This document shows positions 28,488 through 37,786 of a DNA stretch of 64,000 nucleotides, one piece after another. The DNA is from Streptomyces xiamenensis (lineage in GTDB: Bacteria > Actinomycetota > Actinomycetes > Streptomycetales > Streptomycetaceae). Positions within the stretch are counted from its first letter, which is position 1, and every line of letters starts with the position of its first letter. The DNA lies in the NCBI RefSeq assembly GCF_000993785.3, contig NZ_CP009922.3, positions 2,046,001 to 2,110,000 on the forward strand, read 5' to 3'. The position numbers were made by a program, and so were the translations under genes. A model generated the notes under the pieces. That model saw only the letters and a list, made by a program, of their open reading frames with translations, was not told the DNA's origin and ran no database searches.

Positions 28488-31085
28488 CTACTCGGTGGCG
28501 ATGGCGGTCAGGATGTTCATCCGCCCGGCCCGGAACGCCGGGGCCAGCGCCGCCACCAGGCCGACCAGCGCCGCGCCCGCGAACACCGCCGTGATCACCG
28601 GCCACGGGATCTCCAGCACCGGCATCCCCTCCAGCGCCATCAGCCGCTGTGCCGCGGCGCCCCACGCCAGCCCGAGCCCGGTCCCCAGCAGCGCGCCGAA
28701 CAGCGCGATCACCACCGACTCCAGCCGGATCATCCGCCGCAGCTGCCGCCGTGAGAGCCCGATCGCCCGCATGAGCCCGATCTCCCGGGTGCGCTCCACC
28801 ACCGCGAGCGCCAGGGTGTTCACCACGCCCAGCACCGCCACGATGACGGCGAGCGCCAGCAGCCCGTACACCATGTTCAGCAACTGCCCGATCTGCGCGC
28901 GGATCTGCTCCTTCAGCTCGTACTGGTCGAGCAGTTCCATCTGCGGGTACGGCTCCAGCGCCGTCTCCAGCGCCGTGCGGGCCTCGTCCGCCCGCCCGTC
29001 CTGTGCCGTGACGAACAGCATCAGCGGCAGCGGCAGCGCCTCGTCCGGCACATGGGCCCGCGCGGTCTCCAGCGAGAGGGCCCAGGTGCCGCCCTCCAGG
29101 GTGGACTTCTCGGTGATCGCGCGCACGGTGAGCACGGCGCTCGCGCCCCGCTCGAAGGACACCGTCAGTTCGTCACCGACGCCGATCCCGAGCTCGGCAG
29201 CCGCGTCCGCGTCGACGGCGATGCCGTCGCGCTCGTACGCCCGTTCCAGGTCGCCGGTGACCGTGCCCACCGTCAGGTCCGTCAGCATGCTGGGCTGCGC
29301 GGCGGACAGCTGCCGCTCCGTCACCCGCCCGCCGGCCGTGGTGATCTCGGCGGACAGCATCCGGTACTCGGTGACGGAGGCGAGCGGGCCGCCGTCGCTC
29401 TCGCGCACACCCGCCACGGCGGCGCCCACGTCCGGCAGCACCGGGCCGAAGTCGACCGGGCTGATCATGAAGTCGGCGCCCACCGACCGGTCGATCTCGT
29501 CCGTCGCCGAGGACACCATCGAGGCGCCCACCACGGACAGCGCCGACACCAGCGCCAATCCGATCATCAGCGCGGAGGCGGTGGCCCCGGTACGGCGGGG
29601 GTTGCGCAGCGCGTTCCGCTCCGCCAGCCGTCCCACCGGGCCGAAGACCCGCAGCAGCAGCACGCCCAGCACCCGTACCACCAGGCCGACCAGCGCCGGG
29701 GCCACCAGGATCAGGCCCAGCAGGCTCAGCACGATGCCCAGCGCCAGATAGCCCCAGCCCTGCGAGGCGGCGTCCACCGTGGCGGTGGCGGCCAGCAGCC
29801 CGAGCCCGCCCACCGCCAGCACGCCGCCCACCGCGGCCCGCACCCGGCCGGCCCGGACGTCCCCCGGGGTGCCGGCCTCCCGCAGCGCCGCCATCGGCGT
29901 GATCTTCCCGGCCCGGCGGGCGGGGATGTACGCGGCCAGCAGCGTCACCACCGTGCCCAGCACCACCCCGATCACCGGCACCGACCATCCGATGGTCAGA
30001 TCGTCGGTGCTGAGGTTCATGCCGAACTCCCGCAGCACCACCATCAGCCCCACCGCCAGGCCGATGCCCGCCCCGAACCCCAGCACCGAACCGATCAGCC
30101 CCAGCAGCAGCGCCTCGATCAGCACCGAGCGGTTGACCTGCCCCCGCCCCGAGCCGATCGCCCGCAGCAGCCCGATCTCCCGGGTGCGCTGCGCCACCAG
30201 CATCGAGAACGTGTTGACGATGAGGAAGACCCCGACCAGCAGCGCGATCCCGGCGAAGCCCAGCAGCACGTACCGGAGGACCGACATCACCTCGCCGATG
30301 GCGTCCTTGCTGTCGTCCGCGTACTCCTGTGCCGTGCGCAGACGGTAGTCCTCCGCGCCGACCGCCGCCGCGACCGCGTCCCGCAGCTCCTCGTCCGTAC
30401 GGGACCCGTCCCCGTCGACGTACAGCTCGGTGTACGCGTCCTCGCCGCCCAGCAGCACCTGCTGCGCCACCGGCCCCTCGAAGTACAGGACCGTCGCGCC
30501 CGGGTTGGTGACCGTGAACGCCGCGATGCCGCTGATCCGCACCGGGAAGTCGCCGAAGGCGGTCAGCACCCGCAGCGGATCGCCCACCGCCAGGCCCTTG
30601 TTGCCCGCCGTGTCGGCGTCCACCATGATCTCGTCCGGCCCGCGCGGCGGCGCCCCCTCCCGCACCTCCATCGAGCGCAGTTCCACCTCGGACCAGGCGC
30701 TCGCGATGGTCGGCGCGCCCGTCGTCGGCCCGATGTTCTCGTTCGCCGCGTCCACGACGACCACCAGCGGCGAGGAGACCGTGCCGGTTACCCGCTCCAC
30801 CCCCGGAACGGCCGCCACCTCCTCCGCCAGCGCGGCGGGCACCGTGTCCGGCTTGCCGACCGCCGAGGGAACGTCGAAACCCCCACCCCCCGGCCGTTCC
30901 ACCGGACCGACCATCACATCGGAGGCGGTGCGGGCGAACAGCTTGTCGAAGGTGGTCGTCATGGTCCCGGTGAACACCAGCGTCCCGCACACGAACGCCA
31001 CCGACAGCAGCACCGCCGTCCCCGACAGCGCCATCCGGCCCTTGTGGGCCATGAAGTTGCGCACCGATGTCCTGAGCACCGTCAT
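28488..31085 (-). CDS. ABC transporter permease, FtsX/MacB type, duplicated
   Basis: 865 aa from ATG 31085 behind GGGGGAGGG. Two FtsX-like halves are visible, each with large extracytoplasmic loops and a four-helix bundle. The first helix (MALSGTAVLLSVAFVCGTLV) comes directly after the N-terminus. The GLLRAIGSGRGQ and GLMRAIGLSRRQ coupling motifs occur once per half. Such permeases work with a separate MacB-like ATPase, usually encoded just upstream. None is found here; the divergent neighbour is an acyltransferase. Confidence 0.92.
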   Translation of the reverse strand: MTVLRTSVRNFMAHKGRMALSGTAVLLSVAFVCGTLVFTGTMTTTFDKLFARTASDVMVGPVERPGGGGFDVPSAVGKPDTVPAALAEEVAAVPGVERVTGTVSSPLVVVVDAANENIGPTTGAPTIASAWSEVELRSMEVREGAPPRGPDEIMVDADTAGNKGLAVGDPLRVLTAFGDFPVRISGIAAFTVTNPGATVLYFEGPVAQQVLLGGEDAYTELYVDGDGSRTDEELRDAVAAAVGAEDYRLRTAQEYADDSKDAIGEVMSVLRYVLLGFAGIALLVGVFLIVNTFSMLVAQRTREIGLLRAIGSGRGQVNRSVLIEALLLGLIGSVLGFGAGIGLAVGLMVVLREFGMNLSTDDLTIGWSVPVIGVVLGTVVTLLAAYIPARRAGKITPMAALREAGTPGDVRAGRVRAAVGGVLAVGGLGLLAATATVDAASQGWGYLALGIVLSLLGLILVAPALVGLVVRVLGVLLLRVFGPVGRLAERNALRNPRRTGATASALMIGLALVSALSVVGASMVSSATDEIDRSVGADFMISPVDFGPVLPDVGAAVAGVRESDGGPLASVTEYRMLSAEITTAGGRVTERQLSAAQPSMLTDLTVGTVTGDLERAYERDGIAVDADAAAELGIGVGDELTVSFERGASAVLTVRAITEKSTLEGGTWALSLETARAHVPDEALPLPLMLFVTAQDGRADEARTALETALEPYPQMELLDQYELKEQIRAQIGQLLNMVYGLLALAVIVAVLGVVNTLALAVVERTREIGLMRAIGLSRRQLRRMIRLESVVIALFGALLGTGLGLAWGAAAQRLMALEGMPVLEIPWPVITAVFAGAALVGLVAALAPAFRAGRMNILTAIATE

Positions 31086-31319
31086 GTCGCCGCCCTCCCC
31101 CGTCCTCACCCGTTGTCCCCTGCCGCGCACTCAGGCTAAGGACGGCCGCCGCCCGCGTCATCGCCCTGCGGAACGACCGTCGCCGGGCCGCCCCTAAGGG
31201 CTTCCCCCGACCGGTGCGTCCCGTTCATCCCCCCGTTCCCCGCCGTGCATCCAACGACGCCCCCGCCCCGCTAGCCTCCCCCGGCCCCTTCCCGCCGCCC
31301 CGTCACCCGAGGTCACCCC

Positions 31320-32447
31320 ATGCGCCTGCCCATCCCCCGGCAGCGGCCCCGCGCCCGCCGAGCCAGCCGCGACCCGCACTGGGACAACATCCGGTACTTC
31401 TCGGGTGTCCTCGTGGTCTTCGGGCACGTGATGGACTCCGTCGCGGACCGCGACGGACTGCGCTGGCTCTACATCGCCTCCTGGGCGATGCGGGTCCCCG
31501 TGTTCGTCATGGTCGCCGGCTACTTCTCGCGCGCCGACACGCTCACCCCCCGCGAGGCCCGCCGCCTCATCGAGTCCGTCCTCGTGCCCTACCTGGCCAT
31601 CGGCCTCCTCCACAGCCTCCAGCGCCACCACTACGACGGCGGCGAGTGGACCTTCTACACGGCCGAACCCGGCTGGGGGCTGTGGTTCCTGCTCTCCCTG
31701 CTGTGCTGGCGCGCCGCCCTGCCCTACCTCGCCCAGCTGCGGTACCCGCTCGCCACCTCGGTGTTCGTGGCGCTGCTGGTGGGCTACATCGCCGACATCG
31801 GCGCCTACCTCTCGCTCTCCCGCACCTTCACCTTCCTGCCGTTCTTCCTCCTCGGCTGGCGGCTGCGGCAGGGCTGGTTCCGCGACGCCATGGTGGCCCT
31901 CTGGAGCCGGTACGCGGCACTCGGCGTCATCGCCGCCACCCTCGTCATCGCCTGGGTGGTGCGGCACGAGGTGCAACTCGGCTGGCTGTTCATGAAGGGC
32001 CCGTACGGCCAGGGCCACCTGCTGGACGCCCCCTTCGCCTGGGTCACCCGGGCCGGTGCCCTCGCCGTCGGCTTCGTCGTCGCGCTCGCCTTCATCCGTC
32101 TCGTCCCGCGCCGCCACCTCCCCGTCATCAGCTACCTCGGCGCCGGCGGCCTGTACATGTACCTGCTGCACCCCCTGATGCTGCGCCCGCTGCTGGAGCG
32201 CTACGGCGTCGACTGGGTCGGCCCCTGGCCCGAGCAGGCAGCGCTGCTGCTGTTCGCCCTCGCGCTGGCGACCGCGCTGGCCACCCCGCCCGTACGGTGG
32301 TTGCTGCGGCCCCTCGTGCAGCCCCGGATCGGGTGGCTGTTCAGGACCGGGACGGCCCCCGCGCCGCGCGACCCGGGGCCCGGCGCCGACAAGGGCGCCA
32401 CCTCCGGTTCACCTGAACGCCAACTCGACGTCGCGCGGCCGGTGTAG
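31320..32447 (+). CDS. membrane acyltransferase, acyltransferase-3 family
   Basis: 375 aa from ATG 31320 with GAGGT upstream. About ten hydrophobic helices. The N-terminal WDNIRYFSGVLVVFGHVMD carries the family's signature His, and MRVPVFVMVAGYF is the conserved second-helix motif; LHPLMLRPLL lies near the end. This family O-acylates exported carbohydrates, lipids or teichoic-type polymers. It is 64 nt before a DUF6716-like glycosyltransferase gene, so a shared role in modifying a surface glycopolymer is plausible. Confidence 0.88.
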   Translation: MRLPIPRQRPRARRASRDPHWDNIRYFSGVLVVFGHVMDSVADRDGLRWLYIASWAMRVPVFVMVAGYFSRADTLTPREARRLIESVLVPYLAIGLLHSLQRHHYDGGEWTFYTAEPGWGLWFLLSLLCWRAALPYLAQLRYPLATSVFVALLVGYIADIGAYLSLSRTFTFLPFFLLGWRLRQGWFRDAMVALWSRYAALGVIAATLVIAWVVRHEVQLGWLFMKGPYGQGHLLDAPFAWVTRAGALAVGFVVALAFIRLVPRRHLPVISYLGAGGLYMYLLHPLMLRPLLERYGVDWVGPWPEQAALLLFALALATALATPPVRWLLRPLVQPRIGWLFRTGTAPAPRDPGPGADKGATSGSPERQLDVARPV

Positions 32448-32511
32448 ACAGGAACGGCGCCCAGCACGACCGAGGACCTCGCGTCCCATCGAAGGGAAAC
32501 GTAGAAAAGAG

Positions 32512-33837
32512 ATGGGAAGCGGAACCCCACGCGTCGTCGTCCTCGCCGACTCCGACAGCCGCTGGAAATGGGCGGCGTCGGTCGCCCGCCGGATCGCCCC
32601 CGAGCACGCGATCGACGCCCGTTTCCTGGCCGTCGCCACCACCCCCACCGAACGGCAGATCGCCGAGGTGGGCATCGTGCCCGACACCACCGCCGTCGTC
32701 AGCTGCGTCGAACTGCTCGACGATCCGGCCGTGCACACCGCCGACCTGGTGGTGCTGGGCACCACCGGCGGCACGGTGCTCTCCCTCATCCACTCCCTCG
32801 GCGTGGCCTGGGAGGGCAGCCCGCACCGCCCGCTGCTCGTCACCGGCTATGTGGGCGTCGTCTACGAGAACCTGGTCGACGGGCTGCTGCTGCGGGTCGG
32901 CTCCGACCTGATACTCGCCAACTGCGCCCACGACGCGGAACGCTTCCGCTCCGTCTACCGCAGCATCGGCGCCGACCCCGAGGACATCGTGGAGGCGGGC
33001 CTGCCCTTCCTGGGCGGCGACCCGTACGACCCGCCCGCCGTCTTCGGCACCCACGGACGCGACCGGCAGCCCACCGGCGCCCGGCCGTTCACCGTCACCT
33101 TCGCCGTCCAGCCCTCCGTACCCGGCACCCGCGCCGCCCGGTCCGGGATGCTGGAGAAACTGGCCCGGCACGCGCGCCTGCACCCGGACCGCGAGGTCCT
33201 CATCAAGCTGCGCAACCGCCCCGGCGAGGCCGTCACCCACACCGAACGCCACTCGTACCAGTCGCTGTACGAGGAACTGCCGAACCCGCCGGCCAACCTC
33301 ACCCTCGTCTACGGCGACATGGGAGAGGTCCTGGACCGAACGGATCTGCTGGTCACGGTCTCCTCCACCGCCGCCATGGAGTCCATCCACCGCGGCATCC
33401 CCACCGCCATCCTCACCGACTACGGGGTGCGCGAGGCCCACGGCAACCACTACTTCATCCACTCCGGACTGCTCGCCTCCTGGGCCGAACTCGACAAGGG
33501 CCTCATCCCCGCCGTCGACCCCGGGTGGGCCGCCAGCCGCGGCGTCGGCCACCAGGACCCGTACGCCGCCGCCCGCGCCCGCATCGCCGAACTGCGCGCC
33601 GCCGCCCCGGGCACCCGGGCGCCCACCCACCCCTACTACACGCCGCAGAGCGCCGCCGACTACCTGGAGACGCTGCTGTCCCGGCGCGGACTCGGCCTGG
33701 ACGGCAAGGCACTGCCGCCCAGCCACGACCGCGCCCCCACCGCCGTGCGCCGCCTCATCCGGCGCGGCGCCGGCGGCCTCTACCAGGTCGGCCGCAAGCG
33801 CGTCGCCCCGGTGATCCGGCGGCTCGCCAAGGGCTGA
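32512..33837 (+). CDS. DUF6716-like putative glycosyltransferase
   Basis: 441 aa from ATG 32512. It resembles the two-domain GT-B-like proteins annotated as DUF6716 putative glycosyltransferases: N-terminal Rossmann-like start (TPRVVVLADSDSRWKWAASV), YVGVVYENLVDG, and C-terminal VSSTAAMESIHRGIPTAIL, a motif typical of CDP-glycerol or sialyl/poly-sugar transferase folds. The tail is strongly basic (RRLIRRGAGGLYQVGRKR), suggesting membrane contact. Follows a membrane acyltransferase gene. Substrate unknown. Confidence 0.82.
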   Translation: MGSGTPRVVVLADSDSRWKWAASVARRIAPEHAIDARFLAVATTPTERQIAEVGIVPDTTAVVSCVELLDDPAVHTADLVVLGTTGGTVLSLIHSLGVAWEGSPHRPLLVTGYVGVVYENLVDGLLLRVGSDLILANCAHDAERFRSVYRSIGADPEDIVEAGLPFLGGDPYDPPAVFGTHGRDRQPTGARPFTVTFAVQPSVPGTRAARSGMLEKLARHARLHPDREVLIKLRNRPGEAVTHTERHSYQSLYEELPNPPANLTLVYGDMGEVLDRTDLLVTVSSTAAMESIHRGIPTAILTDYGVREAHGNHYFIHSGLLASWAELDKGLIPAVDPGWAASRGVGHQDPYAAARARIAELRAAAPGTRAPTHPYYTPQSAADYLETLLSRRGLGLDGKALPPSHDRAPTAVRRLIRRGAGGLYQVGRKRVAPVIRRLAKG

Positions 33838-33961
33838 ACCGCCGACGGCCGGTCCGGGACCGGGTGGAAAGCCGCGCTGCGCAGGGTAGTCACCACCGTG
33901 CGGCCTGCTTAAGATCGATCCGACCCGAACCGGACACCACGCCACCCCGCGGGGAGCAGCA

Positions 33962-34621
33962 ATGAAGCGCCGCACCACTGCCCTGTCCGTCACCGCCGCC
34001 GCCCTGCTGGTGGCCGCGCCCCTGCTGACCGGGTGCTCCACCGGCGCCCATCCGGGAGCGGCAGCCGTCGTCGGCGGGGAACGGATCTCCATCTCCCAGG
34101 TCCAGGGCCACGTCGAGGCGGTGCGCGCCGCCCAGCGCCAGCAGCCCGACGCCGACGAGCTGATCTCCACCAGCAGCACGCTCACCCGCGAGACCGTCAA
34201 CTTCCTCGTGTACCTCCAGGTCGTGGACCGCGCCGCCGCGTCCCAGGGCGTGGAGGTCACCCGCCGCCAGGTGCAGGAGGCACGCGCGGACGCCGAGGCC
34301 AACGCGGGCGGCCCCGAGGCCCTGGCGCAGAGCGCCCTCAGCGGGCAGGGCGGCCTGCCGCTGACCTCCGGCCAGATCGACGACGTGCTGCGCAGCAACC
34401 TCCAGATCCAGGGCATCGCCGAGCAGCTCGGCGTCCTGACGGACCCGCTGGGCGGCGAGAAGGTCGGCGCGCTGCTCGCGGAGACGGCGCAGGAGGTCGG
34501 GGTGGACATCAACCCCCGGTACGGCACCTGGGACGCCCAGACCGTCTCCCTGGTGGACCTCCAGGAGCCCTGGCTGCGGACCGCCGACCGTGATCAGCAG
34601 GCGGTTACCCTCGACGGGTGA
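33962..34621 (+). CDS. SurA N-domain-like lipoprotein
   Basis: 219 aa from ATG 33962 with GGGGAG upstream. Lipoprotein signal with lipobox LLTGC. The mature part starts VVGGERISISQVQGHV and continues with helices matching the SurA N-terminal chaperone domain; no PPIase domain is present. Probably an extracytoplasmic folding helper. Its stop overlaps the GTG of mazG (GTGA), so the pair are translationally coupled. I recall this pairing in other Streptomyces. Confidence 0.88.
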   Translation: MKRRTTALSVTAAALLVAAPLLTGCSTGAHPGAAAVVGGERISISQVQGHVEAVRAAQRQQPDADELISTSSTLTRETVNFLVYLQVVDRAAASQGVEVTRRQVQEARADAEANAGGPEALAQSALSGQGGLPLTSGQIDDVLRSNLQIQGIAEQLGVLTDPLGGEKVGALLAETAQEVGVDINPRYGTWDAQTVSLVDLQEPWLRTADRDQQAVTLDG

Positions 34622-35601
34622 CCGACTCCGCCCCGGCCGGCCCCGGCCGTATCGTCCTGCTCACCACCAGCCACCGGGTGGCACCCGGGCTGCTGTCCTG
34701 GCCCGCCTGGCAACTGCTGCGCACCGCCGACCGCGTGTACGCGCGGGACGGCGGCCACCCGCTGCTGCCGTACCTCAAGGAGGCCGGGGTCACCGTGGCG
34801 GGCGCCGCCCCGGGCGGCGCCGGGCTGCTGGAGGAGTGCGCGGGCGGCCGTACGGTCGTGGTGCTGGCGGGCGCGGACGGCGAAGGCCGGCTCACCGACG
34901 AGCTGGCCGCCCTGGCCGGCTCCGGACGGCACACGATGCCCGCGCTCGAACTGCTGCCCGGCGCGTACGACCTGCCCGGTGCCCGGCTGCTCGACCTGGT
35001 GCAGGTGATGGACCGCATCCGCGGCGAGTGCCCCTGGTCCTCCACCCGCGGCCACCGGGACCTGGCGAAGCACGGTCTTGAGGAGATGTACGAGCTGGTC
35101 GAGGCGATCGAGGCGGGCGACCGCACCGAGCTGCGCGAGGAGCTCGGCGACGTCCTGCTCCAGGTCGTCTTCCACGCGCGGATCGCGCAGGAGGACGCGG
35201 AGGAGCCGTTCGACGTGGACGACGTGGCGGGCGGCCTGGTCGCCAAGCTGGTCCACCGGCACCCGCACATCTTCGGCGACGAGCACGCCGAGACGCCCGA
35301 GGACGTACGGAAGCTGTGGCTGCGCACCAAGGCCGAGGAGAAGCGGCGGGAATCGGTGACCGAGGGCATCCCGCTGAGCCAGCCAGGACTGGCGCTGGCC
35401 GCGAAGCTGGCGGGCCGCGCCCGCACGGCCGGCCTGGCGGCCGAACTCCCCGCGCCCACCGGCCCCGAGGACTTCGGCGCCCGGCTGCTGGCCCTGGCCG
35501 CTGAGGCGGAGGCGGCCGGGGTGGACCCGGAAACCGCGCTGCGCACGACCGCCCGCGCCTACCGCGACACGATCCGCGCGGCGGAGACCCCCACGTCCTG
35601 A
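34618..35601 (+). CDS. mazG: MazG-family nucleoside triphosphate pyrophosphohydrolase
   Basis: 327 aa from GTG 34618. The N-terminal ~115 residues resemble a TP-methylase-like remnant found in actinobacterial MazG. The MazG domain follows: LLDLVQVMDRIRGECPWS, HGLEEMYELVEAIE, and the metal-binding ELREELGDVLLQVVFHARIA, then RHPHIFGD and the WLRTKAEEKR motif. It cleaves NTPs to NMP and PPi, limiting aberrant nucleotides. Full length; coupled to the SurA-like gene. Confidence 0.93.
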   Translation: MTDSAPAGPGRIVLLTTSHRVAPGLLSWPAWQLLRTADRVYARDGGHPLLPYLKEAGVTVAGAAPGGAGLLEECAGGRTVVVLAGADGEGRLTDELAALAGSGRHTMPALELLPGAYDLPGARLLDLVQVMDRIRGECPWSSTRGHRDLAKHGLEEMYELVEAIEAGDRTELREELGDVLLQVVFHARIAQEDAEEPFDVDDVAGGLVAKLVHRHPHIFGDEHAETPEDVRKLWLRTKAEEKRRESVTEGIPLSQPGLALAAKLAGRARTAGLAAELPAPTGPEDFGARLLALAAEAEAAGVDPETALRTTARAYRDTIRAAETPTS

Positions 35602-35633
35602 CGCCCACCCCGGCGCAGCGCCGCCGGGCCCGG

Positions 35634-35673
35634 GGTTGATCAGCGAAGGGTTGATCAGCGGGGGTTGATCAGC
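35634..35673. repeat. three direct copies of GGTTGATCAGC
   Basis: Copies start at 35634, 35649 and 35663, spaced 15 and 14 nt. Each contains the palindrome TGATCA. The third lies inside the last codons of the minus-strand deaminase/SUKH gene and the second holds its stop. A local tandem expansion at the 3' end is likely; no terminator stem is obvious. Confidence 0.9.
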
Positions 35674-36641
35674 CGGCCCGGCTCCGTCCCGCTCAGCAAC
35701 GTGGTGAGCGCGGTCCGCAGATCGGGACCCAGGTACCAGTCGCCGGTGTGGTCCAGGGCGTACATCCGCGCCTCCCGGTCCATCGCCAGCAGCGCCGTTC
35801 CGCCGCCCTCCGCGCCCAGCGGGCACAGTTCGGTATCCAGCGCCTGCCCCAGATCGTTCAGGGTGCGGGCCCAGTGCAGCCCGCGCAGCGGGTCGATGAC
35901 GACCGACCCGGGCGCGTACCGGCGCCCCGGTCCCATCGGGTGCAGCCGCAGGCCGCCGAACTCCGCCCAGGTCTCGAACGCCGCGGGAAACAGCGCGTGC
36001 GGGTGCCCCAGCGGCGAGCGGTGCCCGCTGAGCGTGTCGGCCCAGCGTTCCGCCTGCTCGATCATGCGGCGGCCCGGCTGCCATCCCGCGTAGCCCAGCG
36101 CCTGGTCCAGGTCGAAGCCGAGGCCGGGACCGCCGCCGGCGCGTGTCTCCTCCGGCATCCGCAGGGTCAGGGTGGGGCCGGTGAGGTCTGCACCCGGCGC
36201 TCCCTCGCTGACGCTCTCCACCCCGAAGTGCGCCAGCAGCGCCGCGCACGAGCGGCAGTGCGGCGCGTACGTGCCGTGCTGCGGGTCGCCGTCCTCCCTG
36301 ATGTGCCGGGTGGTGATCACCGCGCCGCGCAGCAGCCGGGCGTCGCCGCCCTCGCTCAGGTGCCGGGAGATGAGCGCCGCCTCGGGGCAGCGTCCGGCGT
36401 GCCGTTCACGGTCGGCCGGGCCCAGTGCGTTCAGTAACTCCCGCACCAGCGGGTGCAGCCGCGGGGCGTCCTGGGCCGAGCGGAGCACGGCCGCGCCCTT
36501 GAGCGGGTGTTCGCGTCCCGGCAGGGACAGCGCGGCGGCGGTGGTGGGCAGGATGCCGTCGCGCCGGTGCCGCAGCACGGGGACGACCGGCCCGGCGTCC
36601 GCCTGGCCGTCCTGACCCTCAAGATCCAGCGTCACCGGCAT
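35655..36641 (-). CDS. YwqJ-like deaminase fused to SUKH-3 domain
   Basis: 328 aa from ATG 36641, behind GGGGGAGAAAG; a 36704 start is less likely. The N-terminal part fits the YwqJ-related nucleic-acid deaminase fold, with H81/C85-x-E87 (HAGRCPEAALIS) and a second zinc motif HCRSC (C129, C132). The C-terminal part (~165-325) has the SUKH-3 pattern GWQPGR, EFGGL, DPLRGLHWA, LGAEGGGTALLAMD. SUKH proteins are immunity domains of polymorphic toxins, so effector-like and immunity-like parts sit in one cytosolic chain. Divergent from the WHH/SUKH gene. Confidence 0.8.
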   Translation of the reverse strand: MPVTLDLEGQDGQADAGPVVPVLRHRRDGILPTTAAALSLPGREHPLKGAAVLRSAQDAPRLHPLVRELLNALGPADRERHAGRCPEAALISRHLSEGGDARLLRGAVITTRHIREDGDPQHGTYAPHCRSCAALLAHFGVESVSEGAPGADLTGPTLTLRMPEETRAGGGPGLGFDLDQALGYAGWQPGRRMIEQAERWADTLSGHRSPLGHPHALFPAAFETWAEFGGLRLHPMGPGRRYAPGSVVIDPLRGLHWARTLNDLGQALDTELCPLGAEGGGTALLAMDREARMYALDHTGDWYLGPDLRTALTTLLSGTEPGRLINPR

Positions 36642-36804
36642 CCTCGTGCTTTCTCCCCCGGGCCTCCCCACAATGCCGATCAGCTTGCCACAAGCCGTTG
36701 TCACGACCGGTTAAGCAGCCCTGGGACGGTGCCCATGACACATGGACCTCGTAGGCTGTCGGGCAACAGCGTGACCGCGCAGGAGCAGCAGGGGGCCAAA
36801 CGCC

Positions 36805-37779
36805 ATGACGACAGGTCGGCTCGGGCAGCATGCCGCGCCACCGAACGGGGCCTATGCGGGACAGCTGGTGCAGTTCCCCGACCCGGTACGGGCGGCCCGT
36901 TTCCCGCAGGGCGTCCGGGTGGACGCGGAGGGATTCCCGGATTTCTCCCCGTTCGCGAGAGCGGCGGCAGAGATCGCCGAGCCCCCCGAGGGTTTCGGCA
37001 TCGACGAGCTGCGGCTGACCGACTACGTGTCGGCCAACGCCGCGCTGCACGCCGCCGGTCACGAACTGTGGGCCGATCTGCCGCCGGTGGCAACGCCGCA
37101 CGGCTGGACCTGGCACCACGTGGCCCGCTCCCGCCGCCTCGAACTCATACCCGTCGAGGTCAAGGCGCTGCTGCGGCACCACGCCGGTCTGGCGACCACC
37201 GCGGTGGACCAGGACAAGCGCGGCACCCGCCCGCTCCAGGACCCGAAGCCGGTGCATTTCGCCGCCCCGTACTCGGTGGCGGTGGAGGAGGACCGGCTGC
37301 GCGCGGCCGAGGAAAAGCTGGGGTACCCGCTGCCGGGCGCCTACCGCTCCTTCCTCAAGGCGGCCGGTGGCTGCGCCCCGGTGGGCCTGGCGCTCGACGC
37401 CGAGCTGGGGCTGCTGATCGACCAGCCGTTCTTCACCCTCAGGGAGGAGGCGGCGGTCAACGATCTCGTCTACATCAACAAATGTCTGCGTGATCATCTG
37501 ACGAAGGATTATCTCGGGGTCGCCTTCGTGCACGGCGGGATCATCGCCGTGAAGGTCAAGGGCGAGGACATCGGTTCGGTGTGGCTGTGCGCCTACGACG
37601 ACGCCCGCGACCGTGACGGGCTGACCGTCCAGGAGCGGGTGGACACCCTGCTGCTGCCGTGCGGGGCCGACTTCGACGCGTTCTTGCTGCGGCTGGCGGG
37701 CAGCCCGCCCGAGCTGGAGACGGTGGCCGATCTGATGGTGGACGGCGGCTTCGCCCGCGCCGTCCCGGTGGAGGGGTGA
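36805..37779 (+). CDS. WHH-type nuclease domain fused to SMI1/KNR4 (SUKH) domain
   Basis: 324 aa from ATG 36805. Residues ~15-135 resemble an HNH/Endo VII-fold nuclease of the WHH class: W103-H104-H105 (GWTWHHV) and a following RHHAG (R124-H126). Residues ~150-320 have the SMI1/KNR4 pattern (LRAAEEKLGYPLPGAYRSFL, GG-x-APVGL, YINKCLRDH, VKGEDIGSVWL). No signal peptide. It begins a two-gene unit with the following deaminase/SUKH gene 7 nt downstream. Nuclease activity is inferred from motifs only. Confidence 0.8.
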   Translation: MTTGRLGQHAAPPNGAYAGQLVQFPDPVRAARFPQGVRVDAEGFPDFSPFARAAAEIAEPPEGFGIDELRLTDYVSANAALHAAGHELWADLPPVATPHGWTWHHVARSRRLELIPVEVKALLRHHAGLATTAVDQDKRGTRPLQDPKPVHFAAPYSVAVEEDRLRAAEEKLGYPLPGAYRSFLKAAGGCAPVGLALDAELGLLIDQPFFTLREEAAVNDLVYINKCLRDHLTKDYLGVAFVHGGIIAVKVKGEDIGSVWLCAYDDARDRDGLTVQERVDTLLLPCGADFDAFLLRLAGSPPELETVADLMVDGGFARAVPVEG

Positions 37780-37786
37780 GGCGGCG

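Noticed and set aside
35634..35673. Triple TGATCA repeat as a mobile-element attachment site
   Set aside because: No integrase, no tRNA end and no second copy seen; kept only as a repeat.
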